Of a DNA stretch of 9,894 nucleotides, positions 1 through 6,472 are shown in pieces. The notes beneath the pieces were generated by a model. It searched no databases. It was not told the origin of the DNA and worked only from the letters and a program-made list of their open reading frames with translations. The translations under genes and the position numbers were made by a program. Position 1 is the first letter of the stretch; the number at the start of each line of letters is the position of its first letter. The DNA is from Litoribrevibacter sp041590855 (GTDB taxonomy: Bacteria; Pseudomonadota; Gammaproteobacteria; Pseudomonadales; Litoribrevibacteraceae): positions 1-9,894 of the forward strand of contig JBFHTA010000146.1 of NCBI GenBank assembly GCA_041590855.1, read 5' to 3'.

Positions 1-516
1 ATCCAGATAAGACGTCGGCTCGTCCAACAGTAAAATCGGTGTTTGTTGGGCTAATACCATCGCCAGCCAGACGCGCTGCATCTCCCCACCGGACAGGTGA
101 TCCACCACCGTATCCGCCAAATGGCTCACTTGCGTCCGTTCAATGGCTTCATCAATGGCCTTGTTATCCTCCGAAGATAACGAACCAAACAGCCCCCGAT
201 GCGGGAAACGCCCACAAGCCACCAAATCCCGAACCGTCAGCCCCAAAGGGCGTGCCGAGTTTTGCGGTAGGAAAGTCAGCTCTTTGGCAAAAGCCTTGCG
301 CCCCCATCGGGAAACCGAGGTATCCCCCAATAATGCATCCCCCTTGGTAGGCTTATAAATGCCAGCCAGTAACTGCAACAGCGTACTTTTTCCCGAACCA
401 TTCGGCCCAACAAAGGCATGAACTTTTCCGGCGGCCAATTCAAGATGAATGTCTTTCAGAATGGATTTCTTTCCTGCGGAAAAACCCAGTTGCTTGGTCG
501 AGAGAGTGAATGGCAT
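1..516 (-). CDS. Iron-siderophore ABC transporter ATP-binding protein (FecE/FhuC type), 3' end cut off by the window
   Basis: This is the ATPase that would power uptake of a ferric siderophore (or heme/cobalamin-type ligand) across the inner membrane with a FecCD-type permease and a periplasmic binding protein. The 172 visible residues contain, in order, Walker A GPNGSGKST (37-45), a Q-loop glutamine at 85 (FLPQN), the ABC signature LSGGE (141-145), Walker B ILLLDEPT (161-168) and the start of the D-loop (SYLD) at the window edge. The H-loop and C-terminus lie to the left. The ATG at 516 is directly preceded by an in-frame TAG, and AGGTG at 523-527 is a well-spaced ribosome-binding site, so the start is secure. 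It lies 102 nt downstream of the STAS-like gene on the same strand, probably in one transcript. Family assignment is firm. The substrate is inferred from the siderophore locus next door. Confidence 0.92.
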   Translation of the reverse strand, partial: MPFTLSTKQLGFSAGKKSILKDIHLELAAGKVHAFVGPNGSGKSTLLQLLAGIYKPTKGDALLGDTSVSRWGRKAFAKELTFLPQNSARPLGLTVRDLVACGRFPHRGLFGSLSSEDNKAIDEAIERTQVSHLADTVVDHLSGGEMQRVWLAMVLAQQTPILLLDEPTSYLD

Positions 517-566
517 CTACTGCACCTATGGTGATGATTGTGGAATGGATAGCGATTTGGCAATGC

Positions 567-585
567 GAAACCTGATCAGGGTTTC
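567..585. repeat. Short inverted repeat between the STAS-like gene and the ABC ATPase gene
   Basis: The perfect palindrome CCTGATCAGG (571-580) is extended by GAAA on the left and TTTC on the right, with one extra G at 581. It lies in the 102-nt gap (517-618) between the two - strand genes. No T-run follows on the - strand, so it does not look like an intrinsic terminator. It could be an operator, an RNA processing or pausing hairpin, or chance. Confidence 0.35.
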
Positions 586-618
586 AAAAGGGTTTATTAA
601 CAGTCACAAGCTCGCGGT

Positions 619-987
619 CTACGCCAGCCACTGGGCAGCTAACTCTTGTGCTCCCGCCAGGCTGTCGCATGCGGCCAGTTTAAACGGCATGGCGTTTTGC
701 ATGGCCGCCCCAGCCAATTTTTCTGGGTCTTGATCCTGCTGAACCACACGAGCCACGCCGACACAATATTGCGCCAAAGTTGCCTTGTTCTGTTTAAACC
801 AAATGCCCTGTTCTCGTCTGGCCAACGGTGACATTCCCTTGTTTTTCGTCAGTAACACCACACTGAAGGGTTCTTCCCTTGCCAACCACTGATCCATGGC
901 AGCTAACCAACGACGGATGTCTTCATCCGTTGGGATATCAATAAAGTTCACCGTAACCACCGGCCAACCGTTAATTTCAGGGTTCAT
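619..987 (-). CDS. Small STAS/SEC14-like protein of unknown role, first gene of the ABC transporter unit
   Basis: A 122-residue soluble protein without signal peptide or membrane segment. It starts with a beta-strand (WPVVTVNF, 8-15), then PTDEDIRRWLAAMDQWL (helix), a second hydrophobic strand (FSVVLLT, 41-47), a helix with R-x-x-Q-x-x-W-F (58-64), then YCVGVARVV (74-82) and a C-terminal acidic/Ala-rich helix (AQELAAQWL). This alternation resembles small SpoIIAA/STAS-SEC14-like proteins, whose helix-strand core ends in a similar segment. I recognise the fold only from pattern and cannot name a function. The ATG at 987 has AAGGA six nt upstream. It is preceded by a strong promoter-like sequence with a Fur-like site and followed by an iron-siderophore ABC ATPase, so a role in iron or siderophore handling is inferred. 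Existence as a gene is well supported; the family name is tentative. Confidence 0.75.
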   Translation of the reverse strand: MNPEINGWPVVTVNFIDIPTDEDIRRWLAAMDQWLAREEPFSVVLLTKNKGMSPLARREQGIWFKQNKATLAQYCVGVARVVQQDQDPEKLAGAAMQNAMPFKLAACDSLAGAQELAAQWLA

Positions 988-1033
988 GGCGCATCCTTGA
1001 GGGAAAATGAGATGGAATAATTAGATGCAGCGA

Positions 1034-1061
1034 ATTCTATCGTTTTAGAGAAATATATCAA
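1034..1061 (-). promoter_or_regulatory. Predicted sigma70 promoter of the STAS-like/ABC transporter unit
   Basis: Reading the - strand, TTGATA (1061 to 1056, 5/6 to TTGACA) is followed after 16 nt by TAGAAT (1039 to 1034, 5/6 to TATAAT). Transcription would start near 1027 and give a leader of about 40 nt to the ATG at 987. The Fur-like site abuts and overlaps the -35 element. Confidence 0.6.
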
Positions 1062-1080
1062 TAAGAATGATTTGTATTTA
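1060..1080 (-). promoter_or_regulatory. Putative Fur box upstream of the STAS-like gene
   Basis: The stretch AATAAGAATGATTTGTATT matches the classical 19-bp Fur consensus at about 11 of 19 positions when read on the - strand, and the 7-1-7 Fur palindrome at 9 of 14. On its own this is a modest match. Its placement over the -35 element of a good promoter, upstream of an iron-uptake gene, raises its credibility. Confidence 0.5.
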
Positions 1081-1126
1081 GTTTTTCAAGAAGATATGAA
1101 AGGCCAGACCTCAGTGCTTGAAGCCT

Positions 1127-1182
1127 AAGGAACCTCTAAACAAGTCCGCTCTAGCTCAGCGGGCTTGATCACAGGTTCCCTT
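1127..1182. repeat. 56-bp fold-back inverted repeat, possible terminator or small mobile-element remnant
   Basis: The outer arms AAGGAACCT (1127-1135) and AGGTTCCCTT (1173-1182) pair except for one extra base. The inner arms CAAGTCCGCT (1141-1150) and AGCGGGCTTG (1158-1167) pair over 10 bp with a single G:T. The loop is CTAGCTC. The intervening 5-nt segments (CTAAA, ATCAC) are also partly complementary, so the arms match over nearly their whole length, like terminal inverted repeats brought together. It lies 39 nt beyond the stop of the CBS gene (- strand) and could end that transcript, but there is no clear T-run. Function is open. Confidence 0.6.
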
Positions 1183-1221
1183 GAGAGAAAGGAATAGTCA
1201 GAACATACTGGGGGACTGGTT

Positions 1222-1635
1222 TTACTTTTCCAACAACATCACCGCAATGCCCAGGAAGTCCGAGCTGGAAATGATCCCCACCAGCTTACCACCGTCGATC
1301 ACAGGCAATGCCCCCACGCGCATTTCTTGCAACTTGATGGCCGCTGCAGCCAGAGTTTCATCGGCCGTAACCGTTTCCACATCCTTGGTCATGATCTCAG
1401 AAACTTGCAGACGCCCTTCCAACAGATTTCGGCTGCGTTCGTAATTTTCACTCAGATTAGAGACACTGGCCGCGTAGATATCCCGTTTCGAAATAATCCC
1501 CAGTAATTTCATCTCTTTGTCCACCACCGGGATTTGCCGAATGCGCTTGGCTTCCATCAATTCCCTCGCCTGGGCCAAGGTGGCATTTGGCTGCAAGGTG
1601 GCCACATCTGTGGTCATCACATCCCGAATATTCAT
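1222..1635 (-). CDS. Stand-alone two-CBS-domain protein
   Basis: A 137-residue protein made almost entirely of two CBS motifs forming one Bateman module. The first spans about residues 1-60 (MTTDVATLQPNATL, then IRQIPVVD and LLGIISKRD). The second spans about 76-137 (VSEIMTKDVETVTADETL, then VGALPVID and LVGIISSSDF). Such modules usually bind adenosine nucleotides and regulate partner proteins; no catalytic domain is attached here. The ATG at 1635 has GGGAG about 8 nt upstream. The gene lies 62 nt downstream of the MFS transporter gene on the same strand and could be cotranscribed with it. A link to siderophore metabolism is not shown by the sequence; it may be an unrelated neighbour. Family assignment is very firm, ligand and partner unknown. 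Confidence 0.92.
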   Translation of the reverse strand: MNIRDVMTTDVATLQPNATLAQARELMEAKRIRQIPVVDKEMKLLGIISKRDIYAASVSNLSENYERSRNLLEGRLQVSEIMTKDVETVTADETLAAAAIKLQEMRVGALPVIDGGKLVGIISSSDFLGIAVMLLEK

Positions 1636-1650
1636 TGCTGCGCTCCCGCT

Positions 1651-1695
1651 AAGTTCATCATCGTTCTCTATACCTTAGCCGATTTATGATGACTT
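1651..1695. repeat. Imperfect inverted repeat between the MFS and CBS genes
   Basis: AAGT-T-CATCAT (1651-1661) pairs with ATGATGACTT (1686-1695) over 10 bp with one bulged T and a 24-nt loop. It fills most of the 62-nt gap between the MFS stop and the CBS start. The long loop and absence of a T-run make a terminator doubtful. It could still influence expression of the CBS gene. Confidence 0.3.
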
Positions 1696-1697
1696 GC

Positions 1698-2993
1698 TTA
1701 CGCAGGTTCATGTACAGCAGACTCACGCACATTTGAATACACCAAATACCCCAATAAACCCACCGCCGCTGTGGCCACCGGATACACAGCCCATTGAGTT
1801 TGCCATTGCAGCAAACTGCCCGCGATCAAGGTGCCTAAGCCATAACCCACGGTATGCGCACTGGTTAGGTAGCCACCGATTCGGCCTTGTTGATCAGGCC
1901 AGCGATCACGCAAAATAAACCCGTAATAAGGGGAACACAAAGCTACCCCCAGAGACATCAACACAATCGCCATCGCCCACCCCAACATTGAGTCCGCTGT
2001 GATCAACAATACACTGCCCAATGTTAAGCCCACCAGCATAATGCCCATATATATCCTGGGTCGATTGGCCACTCTTGGAACCAGCAAAATCGCCGTCAGC
2101 GTCACCACAAGAGCACTCAGAAACAACAGCTGACTTACAGAATGCGTTGCCTCTTCCGCGCTCAACTGCCACATCCATTGCAAGTAAGGCCCGATCGAGA
2201 ACTGTAAGGTGCCGACGGTCAGGGTTAATGCCACCGCCATCATCAATTCGGGGGCTGCCTCTCTTAACGAAAAGGCCGTGTTTCTTCCACAAACGACGCC
2301 TTCCTCAGCAAGCGCCTTTTGCAACGGGAGTGAAGCCCCAGAAGCATCTGAGCCTTGCTGTTGAGCCTCTTCGCGACGAGCCTCTTTTTGCTGAATCAGG
2401 AACATCAAAGCAATACAAATCGCAATGCCCGCAAACACATACAGTGCCAAAGTAGGAAACCAGAACGCGCCCAACATTACTGCCAAGGGCCCTAACATTC
2501 GGCCAATTTGGTTAATGGCATTCAAACGTGCCAGCGCGGATTTCATGTTCGAACTGGATTGGGTCTGTGTTTGAGAATTTTTGGATGTTCCAGCATTTTC
2601 GCAGCGAACAGAGCTGCCAATCACCCAGGCCTGGGCCGCCCCGAATACACCCGAAGTGAATCCGGCATACACCAAGCGGGATAACACCAAGCCCGTTACG
2701 ACAGCCATTACGCTGAGAGAAGATAAACCCCACGGCGAGATCATCATCACCAATAGTAGATTCGACAAGGCAAAGCCACTGAACGTCCAGACCAAGGTTC
2801 GGCTCGACCCGTAATGATCGGTCACTCGTCCCCATAACGGGGCCATCACCACAAAGCCGAACATGCTGCCACTGACCAGCCAAGACCACTGCTGAACATC
2901 TAACGGGGTGTACTCAATTAACCAGGGTAAACAGGCGAACAAGGCTGATTGCATCAACCCCATCATCACCACCATGGAATAAACCAACTGCAT
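1698..2993 (-). CDS. MFS transporter, probable siderophore exporter
   Basis: A 431-residue major facilitator protein with about 12 hydrophobic segments. The first begins at residue 2 (VYSMVVMMGLMQSALFACLPW), and the MFS motif A, GRVTDHYGSSR, occupies the loop after the second (55-65). A hydrophilic central loop spans about 201-247. The loop between segments 4 and 5 carries an unusual Ser/Thr/Gln stretch (about 131-150). The frame stays open to an ATG at 3128, but those 45 extra residues are not hydrophobic and would be encoded across both Fur-like boxes, so the ATG at 2993 is preferred. A GGAAG 9 nt upstream is an acceptable ribosome-binding site. MFS proteins export several hydroxycarboxylate siderophores, and this one diverges from iucABCD behind Fur-like sites. 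Export of the iuc product is therefore the likely role, by inference. A drug efflux role cannot be excluded. Confidence 0.88.
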   Translation of the reverse strand: MQLVYSMVVMMGLMQSALFACLPWLIEYTPLDVQQWSWLVSGSMFGFVVMAPLWGRVTDHYGSSRTLVWTFSGFALSNLLLVMMISPWGLSSLSVMAVVTGLVLSRLVYAGFTSGVFGAAQAWVIGSSVRCENAGTSKNSQTQTQSSSNMKSALARLNAINQIGRMLGPLAVMLGAFWFPTLALYVFAGIAICIALMFLIQQKEARREEAQQQGSDASGASLPLQKALAEEGVVCGRNTAFSLREAAPELMMAVALTLTVGTLQFSIGPYLQWMWQLSAEEATHSVSQLLFLSALVVTLTAILLVPRVANRPRIYMGIMLVGLTLGSVLLITADSMLGWAMAIVLMSLGVALCSPYYGFILRDRWPDQQGRIGGYLTSAHTVGYGLGTLIAGSLLQWQTQWAVYPVATAAVGLLGYLVYSNVRESAVHEPA

Positions 2994-3010
2994 AAATGGA
3001 CGCTTCCAAC

Positions 3011-3025
3011 TGATAATAATTCTTA
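3011..3025. promoter_or_regulatory. Putative Fur box 1 between the MFS gene and iucA
   Basis: TGATAATAATTCTTA matches the 7-1-7 Fur palindrome (TGATAAT-N-ATTATCA) at 12 of 14 positions, with a perfect left half. It ends 18 nt upstream of the preferred MFS start codon. Confidence 0.75.
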
Positions 3026-3026
3026 G

Positions 3027-3055
3027 TTGCAAATAATTATTACACGCATTAGCAT
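3027..3055 (+). promoter_or_regulatory. Candidate promoter for the iucABCD operon
   Basis: TTGCAA (3027-3032) and TAGCAT (3050-3055) are separated by 17 nt, each matching the sigma70 consensus at 4 of 6 positions. Fur box 2 covers the -35 and spacer, as expected of an iron-repressed promoter. Transcription would begin near 3062 and leave a leader of about 300 nt before iucA. I saw no other Fur-like site closer to iucA. Confidence 0.4.
3028..3042. promoter_or_regulatory. Putative Fur box 2, tandem with box 1
   Basis: TGCAAATAATTATTA matches the 7-1-7 Fur palindrome at 11 of 14 positions and starts 2 nt after box 1. Together the boxes form a 32-bp AT-rich tract in which two Fur dimers could bind and repress the MFS gene and perhaps the iuc operon. 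Confidence 0.65.
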
Positions 3056-3083
3056 AAAAAGAAATCACGGTTTGAACTTCAAA
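3055..3083 (-). promoter_or_regulatory. Candidate promoter for the MFS transporter gene
   Basis: On the - strand, TTGAAG (3083 to 3078) is followed after 17 nt by TTTTAT (3060 to 3055), both 4/6 matches. A start near 3048 would put both Fur boxes just downstream of the start site and before the ATG at 2993. The match is weak and other placements are possible. Confidence 0.3.
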
Positions 3084-3093
3084 ACGCGTGATT
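3063..3093. repeat. 31-bp dyad just downstream of the Fur boxes
   Basis: AATCACG (3063-3069) is perfectly complementary to CGTGATT (3087-3093), and inside it GTTTGAA (3070-3076) pairs with TTCAAAAC (3078-3085) apart from one extra A. A second, shorter dyad (GAAC-TGCA-TT-TGCA-C-GTTC, 3097-3115) follows at once. The position suits either an operator for a second regulator or a hairpin at the very 5' end of the predicted iuc transcript. Confidence 0.5.
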
Positions 3094-3362
3094 CGGGAAC
3101 TGCATTTGCACGTTCTCAGGAGCTTCATGAAGTAACAAAGCTCGAGCCTTTTCAGAGAGTATCTTAGATCTCGTTAAGAAAAGTGCTTCCTAAGGAAAAG
3201 ACGCAATCGCGTCGTGAGTACAGGTTAGGGAATAACCTTCATGGACGATCTTTTCGGGTCAAACCGTTAAGAACGTGCCTCTTCAGCCGGGCATTCAGGC
3301 TGCGAAGCTCCACTCATAACGACCATACATTAACTTAGCAAGCAACCTCTTCGAGACTCGCA

Positions 3363-5408
3363 GTGACTTCGTACTCTAATTCGTCTGATCCCATCACCTT
3401 TCAGTACCACCCTTCGCTGAATTGTTTTTTCAATGCGCTGTTGCGTGAATGGCAAGGCTGGCAGTATCGCGCATATTCTGACGGACCACTTCCGGAACAA
3501 CTAAGCGAAACACGTTCAACCTCTGGGAATGAACGCCTATGGCCAACGGGCTGGTTCGAGATCCCGACGACTCAGGGCAGTGTTTTTATTCCCTGCATGA
3601 CGTTCTCCACCACAGGTCGTCATCATTTGCTGTCACCCTGCTTCAGCAAAACACAAGATGTCCAAGCCCTGAGCTTTTCAGAAGCCGTCACCGAGGTAAT
3701 GCATCACAGCCCGATCTGCCACGCATTGACTCCCCAAACATCGACGGATCAGGAATTAACAGACAACCAAGACATCACAGAAAAGTCTTCGGAAACCCTG
3801 AACAACTTCATTGCCCGGGCACTGCAAAGCGACGCCAACTTACAACAAGCGCTGACTCACAGAGACGCCGAGCTGAATCAGTTGTTCGGGCAGGCACTGA
3901 ACTTTTCGCAAGCGGAGTCGGCACTTTTTACCGGTCACTCGATTCACCCTTGCCCCAAAGCCCGTGACAACTTCAGCGAAGACGACACCCTGGCTTACGC
4001 GCCTGAGTTTGGTGGCCAATTCCAACTGGCCTGGTACAAGATCAACACTGCGCATCTGTATACCCGAGCCACCGAAGGGTTTGACTATGCGTCCCTGATT
4101 CAGGATCTGATCGCCAACGACAGTACAGCCCAAGCCTGGCAACAACAGCTGGAAGAGGGATTCGTACTGTACCCGTGTCATCCGTTCCAGCATAAGGTAT
4201 GGCAAACGACTCCGCGTTTGGTGGCCTTAATGGAAGCCGGTGACCTGGTACATCTCGGTTCCGGGAGCATCGATTGGTCTGCGACCACCTCGGTCCGGGC
4301 CATTTACTCCAAGCTGTCACCCTGGATGCTGAAGTTTTCTCTCAGCGTTAAGCTCACCAACTCCATTCGCCATCTGCAACCGGAAGAACTGGTACGCGGC
4401 GCGGAACTCTGCCGGGTGCTGAAAACGCCTCCGGCACAAGCCTTTGAACAGCGTTTCTCCGACCGTTTCAATATCCTGTTTGAACCCACCGCCGCCGCAG
4501 TGTGTGATGAACACGGCAAGCCGTTCGAAGAAACCATTGTGCTGTGGCGCGAAAACCCCTTCATCGAAGGGCACGACCACAACACCGAAGTATTGGCAAC
4601 GCTGCTGCAAGACGACCCGCGTAGTGGCCAGTCCCGTCTTGAACAAAGCCTTAAACAGTGGCAACAGAGCAGCAACAGCCAACAGGGTTCTAATACACGC
4701 CATGATAAGAGCTATGCCAGTCTCGCCAGCGAGTGGTTTAAGCGTTATCTCGATGTGGCCGTCAAACCCTTGCTGATCGCGCAAGCCGACTACGGTCTTT
4801 TGTTCGGGGCTCACCAACAAAACATTGTACTGAGACTCAGCCAAGGCATGCCGGTGCACATGTACTTCCGCGATTGTCAGGGCACAGGGTTCAGTCAGTT
4901 AGCTAACCAGCTCTATACCCAATACTTACCGGACATGGCCGCCGACAGCGCCAACGTAGTCGAAGACGAAATGGCCATCCGCCTGTTCAGTTACTACCTG
5001 ATCATCAATGCCACTTTCAATGTCATCAGCAGCCTATCGCGCAGCGGTGAAGTGCCGGAATCGGTATTGATCGGGCAGTTGCAGTTTTTCCTCAACGACA
5101 TCAAGGCACAAGGGGTTCGCGATGCCCAGTGCATCGACTACCTGCTGAACGCCGACGAACTCAGCGCCAAAGGCAACTTCTTCGTGTCGTTGAAACAACT
5201 GAATGAGAATACAGAGACAGATTACCTGGCCATGTATCACCCAATGGCCAATCCGCTAAAACTGAACTCACGCGAATTCAATTCCCACAGGGTCGACCCG
5301 CTGACCAACACTCAGGAATCAGAGGGTAGCCAATCCGCAGATGCCACAACCGGCTCTGAACAACACCTGACGAACACTGAACAACTCGCCACCGACGAAA
5401 TGGCTTAA
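3363..5408 (+). CDS. iucA: Aerobactin-type NIS siderophore synthetase IucA
   Basis: An NRPS-independent siderophore synthetase that, in aerobactin assembly, uses ATP to join citrate to the first N6-acetyl-N6-hydroxylysine in the cytoplasm. Family motifs appear in order: GHSIHPCPK (191-199), YPCHPFQ (270-276), ATTSVRAIY (307-315), KFSLSVKLTNSIR (324-336), FGAHQQN (481-487), YFRDCQG (501-507) and KGNFF (603-607). These match the order and wording of enterobacterial IucA as I know it. The family normally ends near ANPL (629-632); here a 49-residue Ser/Thr/Glu/Gln-rich tail follows, and hydrophilic inserts occur near 120-145 and 430-445, giving 681 residues instead of about 575-600. The start is taken as GTG 3363, because an in-frame TAG lies at 3336 and the next in-frame ATG is 78 codons in. 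The ribosome-binding site is poor. First gene of iucABCD; iucB begins 9 nt later. Confidence 0.92.
   Translation: MTSYSNSSDPITFQYHPSLNCFFNALLREWQGWQYRAYSDGPLPEQLSETRSTSGNERLWPTGWFEIPTTQGSVFIPCMTFSTTGRHHLLSPCFSKTQDVQALSFSEAVTEVMHHSPICHALTPQTSTDQELTDNQDITEKSSETLNNFIARALQSDANLQQALTHRDAELNQLFGQALNFSQAESALFTGHSIHPCPKARDNFSEDDTLAYAPEFGGQFQLAWYKINTAHLYTRATEGFDYASLIQDLIANDSTAQAWQQQLEEGFVLYPCHPFQHKVWQTTPRLVALMEAGDLVHLGSGSIDWSATTSVRAIYSKLSPWMLKFSLSVKLTNSIRHLQPEELVRGAELCRVLKTPPAQAFEQRFSDRFNILFEPTAAAVCDEHGKPFEETIVLWRENPFIEGHDHNTEVLATLLQDDPRSGQSRLEQSLKQWQQSSNSQQGSNTRHDKSYASLASEWFKRYLDVAVKPLLIAQADYGLLFGAHQQNIVLRLSQGMPVHMYFRDCQGTGFSQLANQLYTQYLPDMAADSANVVEDEMAIRLFSYYLIINATFNVISSLSRSGEVPESVLIGQLQFFLNDIKAQGVRDAQCIDYLLNADELSAKGNFFVSLKQLNENTETDYLAMYHPMANPLKLNSREFNSHRVDPLTNTQESEGSQSADATTGSEQHLTNTEQLATDEMA
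4759..4781 (+). repeat. 23-nt perfect direct repeat, copy in iucA
   Basis: The segment running from CCGTCAAACC to GCTGATCGCG is identical to 7018-7040 in iucC. It encodes VKPLLIA (467-473) in IucA, where the family normally has a similar LKPL motif. Confidence 0.85.
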
Positions 5409-5417
5409 GGATTTACC

Positions 5418-6452
5418 ATGTCAGATATTACTAACACCCCAAATAAATTTGTCGTTACCGCTGACTCACTGGACGCCAACGCCACCAGCTTTGTGCTGGA
5501 ACAAACCGTCAATCAGAGCACTGATCAGGAAAGCCAACGCTACTGGCAGCTGGACTATCAGCGCGAAGGCGATCAACTGACCATCACCCGCTGGTTAGGG
5601 CGCACCGACAGCGTTCGTTTAAGCCATCAAATATTGGATCAACTAATTTCCTTATTGAACGTTGAAACCCTGATCCTGACCGCAGAGGTGCTGTCGGAAA
5701 ACGCGCAAGTTGTTAACTCGCGTCACTGGCAGATCACGCCCGAACAAGGTTTGAGCATCAGCCGCTCGGCGTTCTATCAGATTCCGGATGCCTTTCTGAA
5801 TGAAGCCTTATTGACCATCACTCCGGACGTCCGCACCGAGCGCGAAGGCGTGGAATTGCCCGTGCCAGTACGTCCGCAGTTGCCGGAAGGCGTGCTTTAC
5901 CGTCGTCAGATTCCGCAACTCAACAGCGTATTTGAGTTGTACCACGCCACCGTAGAAGGCGATGGCGAACGTTTCCATAAATGGCAGAACGACCCACGGG
6001 TTGCTGAATTCTGGGAATACCCATTCTCCCGTGAAAAGCTGGACGAATACCTGCGTAACTGCCGCAACGACCCACACTCTGCCCCGCTGATTGCCTGCTT
6101 TGATGGTGTGCCGTTTGGTTACTTCGAAACCTACTGGGCGCAGGAAGATCGCTTGGGGCCTTACTACGACAGTCGCCCGTTCGATCACGGCTTCCACCTG
6201 TTGGTGGGTGAGCCTCAATTCTTGGGTGGTGGTCGAGCCGAGTACTGGCTGAAAGCCGTAACCCATTTTCTGTTCTTGCTGGACCCAAGAACCGATCGTC
6301 TGGTGGGCGAACCACGGGCCGATAATGTAAATCTACTGAAATGGACGGAGAAAGCCGACGGCTGGCGCAAGGAAAAAGAATTCGATTTCCCGCACAAGCG
6401 TGCCGCGCTGATGGTGTGTGAAAAAGACCTTTTCTATAAGCGTTTTAAATAA
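5418..6452 (+). CDS. iucB: N6-hydroxylysine O-acetyltransferase-type GNAT enzyme IucB
   Basis: This cytoplasmic enzyme transfers acetyl from acetyl-CoA to N6-hydroxylysine, making the hydroxamate that chelates iron. The C-terminal half (about 160-344) is the siderophore-type GNAT domain. It contains FHKWQNDPRVAEFWE (186-200), where a histidine followed by W-x-N-x-PRV-x-x-FW is the family hallmark. It also has GYFETYW, FLGGGRAEYW at the acetyl-CoA loop (268-277), and GEPRADN (297-303). The N-terminal half is beta-rich and less conserved. At 344 residues it is slightly longer than enterobacterial IucB (about 315). The ATG at 5418 has AAGGA overlapping the iucA stop codon, implying translational coupling. 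Related GNATs act on hydroxyornithine, hydroxyputrescine or hydroxycadaverine; lysine is chosen here because iucA, iucC and iucD surround it. Confidence 0.92.
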   Translation: MSDITNTPNKFVVTADSLDANATSFVLEQTVNQSTDQESQRYWQLDYQREGDQLTITRWLGRTDSVRLSHQILDQLISLLNVETLILTAEVLSENAQVVNSRHWQITPEQGLSISRSAFYQIPDAFLNEALLTITPDVRTEREGVELPVPVRPQLPEGVLYRRQIPQLNSVFELYHATVEGDGERFHKWQNDPRVAEFWEYPFSREKLDEYLRNCRNDPHSAPLIACFDGVPFGYFETYWAQEDRLGPYYDSRPFDHGFHLLVGEPQFLGGGRAEYWLKAVTHFLFLLDPRTDRLVGEPRADNVNLLKWTEKADGWRKEKEFDFPHKRAALMVCEKDLFYKRFK

Positions 6453-6472
6453 GTTCGGGCAGCGGATCATTA

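Larger units (their letters stand above)
3043..3362 (+). promoter_or_regulatory. About 320 nt without a convincing gene: predicted structured leader of iucA
   Basis: Besides the dyads at 3063-3093 and 3097-3115, this stretch holds three compact hairpins. They are GACGC-AATC-GCGTC (3200-3213), AGGTTA-GGGAA-TAACCT (3222-3238), and CTTCAGCC paired with GGCTGCGAAG (3281-3307, two-base bulge). A nine-codon frame (MDDLFGSNR) starts at 3241 but lacks a well-spaced ribosome-binding site. The region could be a long regulatory 5' leader or encode a small RNA. Individually these hairpins are small enough to occur by chance. Confidence 0.4.

Noticed and set aside
39..358. Two + strand open frames at the left edge
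   Set aside because: They are antisense shadows of the ABC ATPase, whose Walker A, signature and Walker B motifs are encoded on the - strand here.
1141..1182. tRNA-like wording (CTAGCTCAGCGGG followed by AGGTTCCC)
   Set aside because: The phrases resemble a D-arm and a T-arm, but there is no anticodon arm or acceptor stem at the right distances. The bases are better explained as the two arms of a fold-back repeat.
2994..3128. 45-residue N-terminal extension of the MFS transporter from the ATG at 3128
   Set aside because: It is not hydrophobic, does not resemble an MFS N-terminus, and is encoded across two tandem Fur-like boxes. The ATG at 2993 directly precedes the first membrane segment.
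3241..3270. Nine-codon leader peptide MDDLFGSNR
   Set aside because: No well-spaced ribosome-binding site, and no run of regulatory codons. Kept only as a note in the leader region.
4317..4859. 180-codon open frame antisense to iucA
   Set aside because: It lies wholly inside the strongly supported iucA coding region, its translation has no recognisable domain, and other antisense frames in iucA, iucC and iucD look the same.
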